Notes: generated by a model from the letters alone, not told the origin. A stretch of DNA of 34,766 nucleotides from an uncultured Propionibacteriaceae bacterium (GCA_936924635.1 CAKZHP010000068.1:1-34766); one strand, 5' to 3'; counted from the stretch's first letter, positions 24,188-32,049 are shown. Numbers and translations: made by a program.

Positions 24188-24721
24188 GTGGCCTTTGAGG
24201 CAGTCCTCGACACGTGCGTGCTGTGGCCGAGCCTGCAACGCGACTTCTTGCTGTCGTTGGCGGTGGAGAACCTGTATCGCCCGCGGTGGAGCACGGCGAT
24301 CCTGGCCGAGCTGGAGGAGCACGAAGCACGCAAGTTGATCGCACAAGGCCTTCCGCATGCCGACGCTCAGGCACGAGCCGAAGGCCTGGTGAATCAGATG
24401 TCAGGCGCGTTCCCCGATGCAGTCGTGACTGGGTGGGAGGCGCTGGAAGGCACGTACGGTCTGCCTGACCCTGATGATGAGCATGTCGTCGCTGCGGCCG
24501 TCCTCGGCGGCGCCGGGGCGATCGTCACCGACAACCTCAAGCACCTGAACGTGCCCGAAGTGCCTGGCCACATTGAGGTCATCAGCGCCAGCGAGTTCAT
24601 GACCAACACCGTGGAGATCAGTCCAGCCGCGGCGGCTCGAGCGCTCACACAGATCTCTCGCCGTCACCGCAACCCGCCCCACACCTCGCAAGAGCTGCTG
24701 CAGCTCCTCGGGACGCGGTAG
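24188..24721 (+). CDS. PIN domain ribonuclease toxin
   Basis: A 177-residue PIN-domain protein. The acidic cluster that binds metal is present: D8 (AVLDTCVLWPS), E41 to E44 (ILAELEEHE), D94-D97 (LPDPDDEHVVAAAVLGGA) and D115 (IVTDNLKHL). PIN toxins cut RNA, often tRNA or mRNA. The C-terminal extension (from about residue 135, SPAAAARALTQISRRHRNPP) goes beyond the PIN core and is typical of the group paired with excisionase-type antitoxins. The GTG start at 24188 lies 32 nt after the antitoxin stop; GATACT 6 nt before it could be a weak second promoter. Confidence 0.9.
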   Translation: MAFEAVLDTCVLWPSLQRDFLLSLAVENLYRPRWSTAILAELEEHEARKLIAQGLPHADAQARAEGLVNQMSGAFPDAVVTGWEALEGTYGLPDPDDEHVVAAAVLGGAGAIVTDNLKHLNVPEVPGHIEVISASEFMTNTVEISPAAAARALTQISRRHRNPPHTSQELLQLLGTR

Positions 24722-24797
24722 GGCATGAGCGAGGTTGTCGAGATCCTGACTCCCCAGCTCTGAGGTGCTGGGACGATCCGGACCACAAGCGAGGCGG

Positions 24798-25628
24798 TCA
24801 CCGCCGCCGGTGACGGACCCAGGCTGCGGCCACCAGGAACGCTGCGGCGACGGTCCACCGGCGGCGTACGGCCTGGACGCGACGCGCGTCCCTGGCACGC
24901 ACGGCGGGAGCAGACCCCAGCACGTTGCGGCCCGTGACCCGGGCCAGGGCGGTGTTGAGGGCGTAGTGGTAGCCGTACGAGACCAGCAGCGTGTGCAGCA
25001 GCCCCTGGTCGAGCCGCCGCGACGAGGTGGTCACGGGGTTGGCCGGGTCCCACCCGATGCGACCGAGCGGGCGGAGCCGGGCGAGCAGACCCGCCTCGTC
25101 GCCGCCCTGGGTGCGGCGGGTGTCGTACCCCGGGAACCCCTCGCGGCGGAAGGCGAGGTTGGCGGCGGTGGCGTACGCGACGTAGCCCGCACGCGCGCCC
25201 AGCGCGACCAGGCCGAAACCGATGCGGGGGAACACGACCGCCCACCACGGCGCGTCGCGGTAACGGCAGGGCCCACCCAGCGCGACCAGGTCAGGCTCGG
25301 CCCGGAAGCGGGCGTCGATGCGGGCGAGCCAGCGGGGCGGGTAGGTGGTGTCGGCATCGGCTGAGACGACGATCTCGCCACGCGCGACATCGACACCGCG
25401 CTGCCGGGCCCAGCACACACCTCGGCGGCTCTCCTCGACCACCACGACCCCGTACGCGCGGGCGAGGTCACCTGTCCCGTCGCTGCTGGCGTTGTCGACG
25501 ACGACGATCTCCACGTCGGCGTCGACCTGCTGGGCGAGCAACGACGACAGGGTCTCGCCGAGGTGGTCGACCTCGTTGTGCGCCGGGACGACGACGGTGA
25601 ACCTGGGCACCGGGGCCATCGTGGGCAT
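24798..25628 (-). CDS. Family 2 glycosyltransferase
   Basis: A 276-residue GT-A fold enzyme transferring a sugar from a nucleotide donor. Visible motifs: FTVVVPAHNEVDHLGETLSS (donor-binding start), VVVDNASSDGT, the DxD-type ADAD in VSADADTTYPP, and a QGGDEAGL acceptor-site motif. A hydrophobic patch in the second half (VVFPRIGFGLVALGARAGYV) and a helix near the C-terminus (VAAAFLVAAAWV) suggest membrane association. The ATG at 25628 overlaps the MFS stop as TGATG, so the two are co-translated. The acceptor is unknown. Confidence 0.9.
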   Translation of the reverse strand: MPTMAPVPRFTVVVPAHNEVDHLGETLSSLLAQQVDADVEIVVVDNASSDGTGDLARAYGVVVVEESRRGVCWARQRGVDVARGEIVVSADADTTYPPRWLARIDARFRAEPDLVALGGPCRYRDAPWWAVVFPRIGFGLVALGARAGYVAYATAANLAFRREGFPGYDTRRTQGGDEAGLLARLRPLGRIGWDPANPVTTSSRRLDQGLLHTLLVSYGYHYALNTALARVTGRNVLGSAPAVRARDARRVQAVRRRWTVAAAFLVAAAWVRHRRR

Positions 25629-26950
25629 CAGGTGCTGGACTCCTGGTGGCTGCGGAGCGGCCGGCCGGAGAGGAAGCACAGCGCCACCCCGGCGACGACG
25701 AGGAACGGGAGGGTCCAGCCCAGGGCCGGCAGGAGGGCGTCGTGGTAGGCGGCGATCACCCCCGCGCGGTCCTCCGGGGGCAGCTGGTGCACCCGCGCCG
25801 GGGTGAGGTGACGGTCGGCGAGCCCGGGTGGCAGGTCGGCGTCCAGCCGTGACACGAGCCGCCGCGCGAACAGGGCTCCGACCAGGGCCGTGCCGAGACT
25901 GACGCCGACCTCACGGCAGAAGCTGTACGCGGCCGTGGCGATCCCCACCGTCTCCGCGTCGCGCCCGTGCTGGACGACCAGCAGCAAGACGTCCCAGGTG
26001 CAGCCGATGCCGAGACCGAGCACCACGAGCCACGCGCCGATGACCACCACGGAGCCGCCGATGGGCAGGGTGGCCAGGCCCACCACGGCGGCCGAGGCGA
26101 GGATGGCGCCGACGACGGGCAACGGCTTGTACAAGCCGGTGCGCCGCAGGATCCCAGCGGCTGTCAGCGTGGAGGCGGCGATCCCCGCGGCCAGTGCGGT
26201 CATCAGCAGACCGGCGCGGGTGGGGCTGAGGCCGACCACCAGCTGCAGATAGGTGGGGAGGTAGGCCACCGTGCCGAACATGGCCACCGCCATCGACATC
26301 CCGGCCCCGGTGGCGATGAGCACGTCTCGCTGGGCGAGGAGACGCAGGGGGAGCAGCGGCGCGTGGCTCGGCGGCCGGCGGCGCTCGTCGTGCAGGACCA
26401 TCACCAGCGCGATCGCCACGACCCCGAGCGGCCCGTTGATCCAGAACGCCCACCGCCACCCCACGGTGTCGGCGAGGGCGCCCCCGACCAGCGGCCCGGC
26501 GACCGAGGCGAGCGCGAACACGGCCCCGACGAGCGCGAGGTACGGGGCCCGGCGCCGCTCTGGCACCAGGTCGGCGATGATCGCCTGCACCAGCACGAGC
26601 AGACCCCCACCGCCCAGGCCCTGCGCGAAGCGGGCGAGCACCAGCCCGGTCACGGAGCCCGCCGACGCGGCGGCCAGAGACGCGGCGACGAAGAGACCCA
26701 GGGCCAGCAGGTACGATCGCCGGCGACCCCAGAGGTCGCCCAGCCGCCCGTACACGGGCATCACCGCCGTCGCCGCAAGCACGTACGCCGTTGTCAGCCA
26801 CCCGACTCGTCCGGGCTCACCGAGCTCGCCGACGATGGTAGGCAGCGCCGTGGCGACCACCGTCTGGTCGAGCGCAGCGAGCAGCAGACCCAGTGAGAGC
26901 CCGGCGACGACCGGGATCACCCGACGCGGCTCGTCGGGGGCGTCGGTCAC
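25628..26950 (-). CDS. MFS transporter, DHA2/EmrB-QacA type
   Basis: A 440-residue major facilitator protein. The family C motif start (ALDQTVVATALPTIVGELG) marks the 14-helix drug:H+ antiporter group, with the A motif GRLGDLWGRRRSY and motif C GPLVGGALADTVGWRW. The length is at the short end for 14 helices. It would export drugs or metabolites with proton exchange. The GTG at 26950 is chosen because TAGTGT ends 7 nt upstream; extending further upstream adds hydrophilic residues unlike the family. It is divergent from the DUF5682 gene and coupled to the glycosyltransferase, suggesting export of, or resistance to, a glycosylated compound. Confidence 0.92.
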   Translation of the reverse strand: MTDAPDEPRRVIPVVAGLSLGLLLAALDQTVVATALPTIVGELGEPGRVGWLTTAYVLAATAVMPVYGRLGDLWGRRRSYLLALGLFVAASLAAASAGSVTGLVLARFAQGLGGGGLLVLVQAIIADLVPERRRAPYLALVGAVFALASVAGPLVGGALADTVGWRWAFWINGPLGVVAIALVMVLHDERRRPPSHAPLLPLRLLAQRDVLIATGAGMSMAVAMFGTVAYLPTYLQLVVGLSPTRAGLLMTALAAGIAASTLTAAGILRRTGLYKPLPVVGAILASAAVVGLATLPIGGSVVVIGAWLVVLGLGIGCTWDVLLLVVQHGRDAETVGIATAAYSFCREVGVSLGTALVGALFARRLVSRLDADLPPGLADRHLTPARVHQLPPEDRAGVIAAYHDALLPALGWTLPFLVVAGVALCFLSGRPLRSHQESST

Positions 26951-26957
26951 GCTGCCG

Positions 26958-26963
26958 ACACTA
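26958..26963 (-). promoter_or_regulatory. -10 element for leaderless MFS-glycosyltransferase transcript
   Basis: TAGTGT on the minus strand, 7 nt before the GTG at 26950, in the 126-bp divergent gap with the DUF5682 gene. Confidence 0.55.
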
Positions 26964-27076
26964 GACGGGGGGCGAGCTGGGAGCACCGGCGCTACGTCCC
27001 GACGAAGGGGGATCGCCCGCCTGAGCTGGGGGTGCGTTCCTCGACGGAGCCGGGCGGGTCTGGTGGGATGAACGGC

Positions 27077-29416
27077 GTGACTCACGAGGTGGAGGCCGCT
27101 CCCGAGACGGGGGCCCCGCGCCCGCCGGTGCGGGTGCTCGGCATCCGGCACCACGGCCCCGGCTCGGCGCGCGCGGTGGTCGCCGCGCTGGAGGAGCACG
27201 ACCCCGACGTGGTGCTCATCGAGGGGCCGCCGGAGGGCGACGCCCTGGTGCCGTGGGTCGGCAAGGGGTTGCAGCCGCCGGTGGCGCTGCTCGCCTACGA
27301 GGTCGGGGATCCCGCGCGTGCCGCGTACTGGCCGTTCGCCGTCTTCTCGCCCGAGTGGCAGGCGATGGCCTGGGCCGTCGCCCATCACCGCGAGGTGCGG
27401 TTCATCGACCTGCCTGCGGCGATGACGCTGGCACGTCCGGCCGAGACTGAGCTGTCAGATCAGGGCGAGCTGCTCGGCTCTGACGACGCCGAGACCGAGC
27501 CCGGCGAGCCCCCGGCTGACCCCGGCGTGCCGGAGGCGAGCGAGCCCGATCCCGTACGCGGCGACCCGATCGCGGTGCTGGCGCGGACGGCGGGGTACGA
27601 CGACCCGGAGCGCTGGTGGGACGACGTCGTGGAGCAGCGCTCCGAGGGTGACCCGTTCGACGCCATCACCGAGGCGATGGGCGAGCTGCGAGCGGCGGCT
27701 CCTCCGGCGCGTACGCATGAGGACCAGGCCGAGGAGGCCCGCCGGGAGGCGTACATGCGTCAAGGCCTCCGTGCAGCGATGCGTGACCACGGTCGCGTGG
27801 CCGTCGTGTGCGGTGCCTGGCACGCGCCGGTGCTGAGCGGCAAGCTGCCGCCGGTCGCGCACGACACCCGGCTGCTGCGTGGCCTGCCGAAGGTCAAGGT
27901 CGCGATCACCTGGGTGCCGTGGACGCACTCGCGGCTGGCGTTCGCGTCGGGGTACGGGGCCGGGGTGACGTCGCCGGGCTGGTACCAGCACCTGTTCACC
28001 TCCCGCGGCGACACCATCCCGCGCTGGTTCACGTCGGTGGCGCAGGTGCTGCGGCACCACGACCTGCCGGTGTCCTCCGCGCACGCCATCGAGGCGACCC
28101 GGCTCGCCGAGACCCTCGCAACCCTGCGCGGCCGGCCGCTCGCCGGCCTGGAGGAGGTGCAGGAGGCGGCACTTGCCGTGATGTGCGAGGGCAACCGGGT
28201 GGCGCTCGACTTCGTCACCCGCGACCTCGTCGTCGGCGAGGAGCTCGGCACCGTGCCCGACGAGGCGCCGCTGGTGCCGCTCGACGCCGACCTGCGGCGG
28301 CAGGCCAAGTCGGCGCGGCTGACGATCGCTGCCACGGCCAAGGAGATCGTGCTCGACCTGCGCAAGGACATCGACCGCGCCAAGTCGCGACTGCTGCACC
28401 GGCTCGACGTGCTGGGCATCCGGTGGGGCACACCTGCGTACGTCTCCGGCAGCGGCACCTTCAAGGAGGCCTGGTCGATCGCCTGGGACCCGCAGCTCGC
28501 GGTCGCGATCGTGGTCGCGTCGGTGTGGGGTACGACGGTCGAGTCGGCCGCGGCCGCGTACCTGATCGCGGACCCCGGCAACCTGGCCGACGTGACCCGC
28601 CGGGTCGAGGCGGCCCTCGTCGCCGAGCTCGGCGACGCGCTGCCGCCGCTGCTGGAGGCGCTCGACACCCGCGCGGCCCACGAGGCCGACATCGCGCAGC
28701 TGATGACCGCGCTGCCGTCGTTGGTGAGGGCGCAGCGGTACGGGACCGTGCGCGGCACCGACACCGCCATGCTCGGCGACGTGGCGCGGGCGATGCTGGC
28801 GCGCGTCTGCGCGGGGCTGGGCGCTGCGGTCGCGGGGCTGGCGCCTGAGGCGGCGGCTGAGCTGCGTACGCACCTCGACGCCGTGACCGATGTCGTGCCG
28901 CTGCTCGGCGAGGACGCGCGCGCCGAGTGGTTCGCCGCGCTGGCCGGGCTGCTGGGGCGGGCTGACGCGCCGGCGCTGCTGAGGGGGCGCATCGCCCGTA
29001 CGCTCCTCGACGCGGGCGCGCTGGAGACCGAGGAGGCGTACGGGCACCTGGGCCGCGGGCTCACGCACGGGCAGACGGTGGCGGAGCGAGCCGCGTACGC
29101 GGAGGGGTTCCTGTCGGGCTCCGCGCTGCTGCTGGTGCACGACCGGCAGGTGCTCTCCATCGTCGACAGCTGGGTGGGCGGTCTCGGCGGCGAGGACTTC
29201 CTGGAGGTGCTGCCGGTGCTGCGGCGCGCCTTCGGGGCGTACAACTCGGCCGAGCGCCGCGCGATCTCCGAGCGGGCGGCGCTGCTCGGCTCCGGGCCGA
29301 CGGAGCGGGCGGTCGACGACAGCGAGCCGTACGAGGAGATGGCCGAGGCGCTGGCGACCGTACGGCTGCTGCTCGGCGGGCCCGTGGAGAGGGGCGCTGC
29401 GGGGGTGAACGCGTGA
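27077..29416 (+). CDS. DUF5682 family protein (operon 2, second half)
   Basis: A 779-residue cytoplasmic protein. Near the N-terminus it has GIRHHGPGS (residues 22-30), VVLIEGPPEGD (E49) and, near residue 245, VVCGAWHAPVL. The GxxH pair and acidic residue resemble the TIKI/TraB/EreA-like metal-dependent hydrolase superfamily, so an enzymatic role is possible; this is inference. The remaining 500 residues are helical. DUF5682 is usually found beside SWIM, DUF5691, MoxR and vWA genes, so it belongs with operon 2 although it is now separated. GTG 27077 lies 7 nt after TGGGAT, a poor -10; ATG 27068 is the alternative start. It overlaps the vWA gene by GTGA. Confidence 0.88.
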   Translation: MTHEVEAAPETGAPRPPVRVLGIRHHGPGSARAVVAALEEHDPDVVLIEGPPEGDALVPWVGKGLQPPVALLAYEVGDPARAAYWPFAVFSPEWQAMAWAVAHHREVRFIDLPAAMTLARPAETELSDQGELLGSDDAETEPGEPPADPGVPEASEPDPVRGDPIAVLARTAGYDDPERWWDDVVEQRSEGDPFDAITEAMGELRAAAPPARTHEDQAEEARREAYMRQGLRAAMRDHGRVAVVCGAWHAPVLSGKLPPVAHDTRLLRGLPKVKVAITWVPWTHSRLAFASGYGAGVTSPGWYQHLFTSRGDTIPRWFTSVAQVLRHHDLPVSSAHAIEATRLAETLATLRGRPLAGLEEVQEAALAVMCEGNRVALDFVTRDLVVGEELGTVPDEAPLVPLDADLRRQAKSARLTIAATAKEIVLDLRKDIDRAKSRLLHRLDVLGIRWGTPAYVSGSGTFKEAWSIAWDPQLAVAIVVASVWGTTVESAAAAYLIADPGNLADVTRRVEAALVAELGDALPPLLEALDTRAAHEADIAQLMTALPSLVRAQRYGTVRGTDTAMLGDVARAMLARVCAGLGAAVAGLAPEAAAELRTHLDAVTDVVPLLGEDARAEWFAALAGLLGRADAPALLRGRIARTLLDAGALETEEAYGHLGRGLTHGQTVAERAAYAEGFLSGSALLLVHDRQVLSIVDSWVGGLGGEDFLEVLPVLRRAFGAYNSAERRAISERAALLGSGPTERAVDDSEPYEEMAEALATVRLLLGGPVERGAAGVNA

Positions 29417-30615
29417 CCGAGGAGATCGCGGGGCTGACCGCTGACGAGGTGCCCGCCGAGAGCACCCGCCGCTGGCGGCTGCTGCTGGGCGCGGGGGACG
29501 ACGACGGGTTGTCACCGGTTGATGCCGGGATGGACGCGGCTCTGGCTGCGCTCTATGACAACGAGGACACCGGCGAGCCGGGCTCCAAGGAGAACATGCA
29601 GGTCGGGATGGGCAAGTCCGCGCCACGGGTGGCCCGGTGGCTGGGTGACATCCGCAAGTACTTCCCGACGTCGGTGGTGCAGGTCATGCAGGCCGACGCG
29701 ATCAACCGGCTGGGCCTGAAGCGGCTGCTGCTGGAGCCGGAGATGATGGCCACCGTCCAGCCGGACATCCACCTCGTCTCGACGCTCGTTGAGCTGCGGG
29801 GGCTGATGCCGGAACAGGCGAAGGCGACGGCGCGCCAGATCGTGCGCACCGTGGTCGAGGAGGTCGAGAAGCGCATCGCCGACCGGCTGCGCTCGTCGGT
29901 GCGGGGCGCGCTGAACCGCGCGCAGCGCACCAGCCGGCCGCACCTGGGCGACATCGACTGGGCGCGCACCATCACCGCGAACCTGCAGCACTACCTGCCC
30001 GAGCAGCGCACGATCGTGCCGGAGCGGCTGATCGGGTACGGGCGCAAGCAGTCGGGCTTCCAGCGGGAGATCATCCTCTGCGTCGACCAGTCCGGGTCGA
30101 TGGCGAGCTCGGTGGTGTACGCATCGGTGTTCGCCTGCGTGCTCGCCTCGATCTCGTCGCTGAAGACACACCTCGTCGTGTACGACACCGCGGTCGTCGA
30201 CCTCACTCCCGACCTGCAGGACCCGGTCGACGTGATCTTCGGCACGCAGCTCGGCGGCGGCAACGACACCCCGCGCGCGCTCGCGTACTGCCAGCCCCTG
30301 GTCACCCGCCCCCGGGACACGGTGTTCGTGCTCATCAGCGACCTGTACGAGGGTGCCGGCTCCGAGCAGATGATCCGCCAGCTCAACTCGCTGCACACCA
30401 GCGGGGTCAGCGTCATGGTGCTGCTGGCGCTCGACGACGAGGGCAAGCCGTCGTACGACCACCAGAACGCCGCCACCCTGGCCGGCCTCGGCATCCCCTG
30501 CTTCGCCTGCACGCCCGACGCCTTACCCGACCTGATGGCCGCCGCCGTCTCGAGGGCCGACATCGGCGCCTGGGCTGCGGCCCAGGAAGCAGCGAGGGCA
30601 GCACGGCCCGGCTGA
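29413..30615 (+). CDS. Cytoplasmic vWA domain protein (operon 2)
   Basis: A 400-residue protein. The N-terminal 215 residues are helical and basic (VEEVEKRIADRLRSSVRGAL). The C-terminal vWA domain has a full MIDAS: ILCVDQSGSMASS (DxSxS), the threonine in GGGNDTPRAL, and VLISDLYEG as distal aspartate. No membrane segment is present, in contrast to the vWA proteins of operon 1. vWA proteins of this shape act with MoxR ATPases, the MIDAS contacting an acidic residue on a partner. The GTG start overlaps the DUF5682 stop, so the two are coupled. Confidence 0.93.
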   Translation: MTEEIAGLTADEVPAESTRRWRLLLGAGDDDGLSPVDAGMDAALAALYDNEDTGEPGSKENMQVGMGKSAPRVARWLGDIRKYFPTSVVQVMQADAINRLGLKRLLLEPEMMATVQPDIHLVSTLVELRGLMPEQAKATARQIVRTVVEEVEKRIADRLRSSVRGALNRAQRTSRPHLGDIDWARTITANLQHYLPEQRTIVPERLIGYGRKQSGFQREIILCVDQSGSMASSVVYASVFACVLASISSLKTHLVVYDTAVVDLTPDLQDPVDVIFGTQLGGGNDTPRALAYCQPLVTRPRDTVFVLISDLYEGAGSEQMIRQLNSLHTSGVSVMVLLALDDEGKPSYDHQNAATLAGLGIPCFACTPDALPDLMAAAVSRADIGAWAAAQEAARAARPG

Positions 30616-30670
30616 GGTGCTCGGACGTCGAGTACGGTCACTGCCGACTCTCGACGCAGGAGGGAACACG

Positions 30671-30967
30671 ATGACCGACACCAGTGGCTATTGCGTGAAG
30701 TTGTCCGCAGAGGATGCCGAGTTCGTGGCCACCTGTGCAGAGTTCCCTTCGTTGTCGTGGCTAGCCGACACCTGGGACGCCGCGCTGACCGGACTGCGCT
30801 CACTCGTGGCGGAGGTCGAAACCGGCATGAAACGGGGACCCCCTCCGCCACGTGAGCCGTCTTCAAGCCTCAGCCCGCCACGAAGTGCAGCTCCACACGT
30901 CTGTTCTTGGCTCGGTTCTCCTCGCTGTCGTTGGGGTACGCGGGGGAAGCCTCGCCGTGACCGGTGA
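30671..30967 (+). pseudogene. Truncated HicB-like antitoxin
   Basis: The first 55 or so residues (YCVKLSAEDAEFVATCAEFP, then SLSWLADTWDAALTGLRSLV) match the HicB partial-RNase-H fold, including the tryptophan/alanine pattern after the second strand. After about residue 57 (METGMKRG) the sequence becomes Pro/Ser/Arg-rich and then runs antisense through the end of the OmpA-domain gene, so the C-terminal DNA-binding part is lost. AGGAGG (30658-30663) supports the ATG and TACGGT (30633-30638) is a possible -10. There is no HicA toxin beside it. Either a decayed orphan or a solitary regulator fragment. Confidence 0.6.
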
Positions 30968-31457
30968 CCGTGATGACCACCGTGGCTGGTAGCAGCGGCC
31001 GCAGCACCTTCTCCACCGCTGCAGCCCGGCGGCGCGACAGGTTGAGCCCGTGCTCGGCGCTCCCGAGGTCGTCGGTGTAGCCGTCGATGGCGAGCCGGCC
31101 GCCTTGGGCGTACGAGCCGATCACTGTCGCCACCTCCTGCAATCGAGCGTTCGCGGCTGGCTGCAGCACGTCGGAGTCCTTGCCGAACAGCACGTTCGCG
31201 TTCAGCACCACGTCGACCTTCTGGCTGGACTGACCGACGGTCGCGGCGCCGTCGAGGTCCTGGGTGACGGCCGAGATGTCAGTCACCACCGGCGCGATGT
31301 CAACGACCACGGGCTTGACCGCGGTCGTCGGCAGGCGGGTCGCGCTGTACGTTGTCATGGGAGCCAGCGCACCTGCGGCGGCGCCCTCCGGGCGACCCAT
31401 GATCACGGCGGAGGCCACCGCCACCGCCAGGCAGATCGCGCTAGCGAACCGGGACAT
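30870..31457 (-). CDS. Exported OmpA-like (OmpA C-terminal domain) protein
   Basis: A 195-residue protein with a signal peptide (MSRFASAICLAVAVASAVIM) and a C-terminal OmpA/MotB peptidoglycan-binding domain: VVLNANVLFGKDSDVLQPAA, LAIDGYTDDLGSAEHGLNLS, RRRAAAVEKVL and NRRVELHF. The TD..G and LS..RA..V motifs that bind diaminopimelate-type peptidoglycan are present. In an actinobacterium this domain would fix the protein to the wall, as in ArfA of mycobacteria. GGGGAG lies 7 nt before the ATG. It overlaps the upstream lipoprotein gene by 17 nt, so the two are probably co-translated partners. Confidence 0.92.
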   Translation of the reverse strand: MSRFASAICLAVAVASAVIMGRPEGAAAGALAPMTTYSATRLPTTAVKPVVVDIAPVVTDISAVTQDLDGAATVGQSSQKVDVVLNANVLFGKDSDVLQPAANARLQEVATVIGSYAQGGRLAIDGYTDDLGSAEHGLNLSRRRAAAVEKVLRPLLPATVVITVTGHGEASPAYPNDSEENRAKNRRVELHFVAG

Positions 31458-32001
31458 TTGCGTACTCCCCGAAGCTCGCCGACTGCACAGTGACCGTCGT
31501 GACCGACGTCGGCACGGCGCCGAATCCGCAGGTGATGATCAGCTCGTCCCCGGGGTACATGGGAGGGACCCGAGGCCCACACATCGGCAGGTCTGCGGAC
31601 CTGGCAGGGAGGTAGGCCTTCTTGCCGGCCTGGTCCACGACCCGCCAGCCAGTGGGGAACGTGTCGAGGGGAGTGCTGGACCAGAGGTTCTGGCCCATGC
31701 GGTCACCGTTGGAGAAGGTCGCCCTGGCCGTCAACCACATCAGGTTGCCGTCGCGGCGGATCGGGTAGAGGGTCATGGTGACCTTGCCCCCCGCGACGGC
31801 CAGCTCCTTGGTCTCGACCGGAGGACCGAGGGGGGTTGCCGAGGGCGATGTGGGAGTAGGGGTCGAGGCCGCGACAGCGGACCCGGCCCCAGACGCAGGA
31901 GCCTGAGGGCTGGTCGCCGGGGCTGTGGGCGTGAAGCCGGAACAGGCGGTGACGGTGAGGTTGAGAGCGACTACCAGGAGGGCAGGGGGGCGACGCATCA
32001 T
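31441..32001 (-). CDS. Lipoprotein of unknown function
   Basis: About 186 residues with a lipoprotein signal: MMRRPPALLVVALNLTVTAC, in which the lipobox is VTAC and the following cysteine would be lipid-modified. A Pro/Ala/Thr/Ser linker of about 40 residues follows, then a beta-rich domain (KVTMTLYPIRRDGNLMWLTA; YPGDELIITCGFGAVPTSVT) with two cysteines that may pair. I do not recognise the family; the beta sandwich and partner suggest a surface-anchored companion of the OmpA-domain protein. ATG 32001 is preferred (AGGA 8 nt upstream); ATG 32010 and GTG 32028 are in frame. Confidence 0.82.
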   Translation of the reverse strand: MMRRPPALLVVALNLTVTACSGFTPTAPATSPQAPASGAGSAVAASTPTPTSPSATPLGPPVETKELAVAGGKVTMTLYPIRRDGNLMWLTARATFSNGDRMGQNLWSSTPLDTFPTGWRVVDQAGKKAYLPARSADLPMCGPRVPPMYPGDELIITCGFGAVPTSVTTVTVQSASFGEYANVPVR

Positions 32002-32040
32002 GTGAGTCATCCTGGTGAACGCCGTCACCGCCCCGCGGAG

Positions 32041-32049
32041 TTATCCACA
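32041..32049 (+). promoter_or_regulatory. Single DnaA-box-like 9-mer
   Basis: TTATCCACA matches the DnaA box consensus exactly. It is alone in this 81-bp gap, with no cluster or AT-rich unwinding region, so it is not an origin. It may be chance or a titration or regulatory site. Confidence 0.25.

Noticed and set aside
24725..24763. Twelve-codon frame MSEVVEILTPQL after the PIN gene
   Set aside because: Too short, no clear ribosome binding site, and no known leader peptide type.
32041..32049. Perfect DnaA box as sign of an origin of replication
   Set aside because: Single copy, no box cluster, no AT-rich segment, and no dnaA or dnaN nearby.
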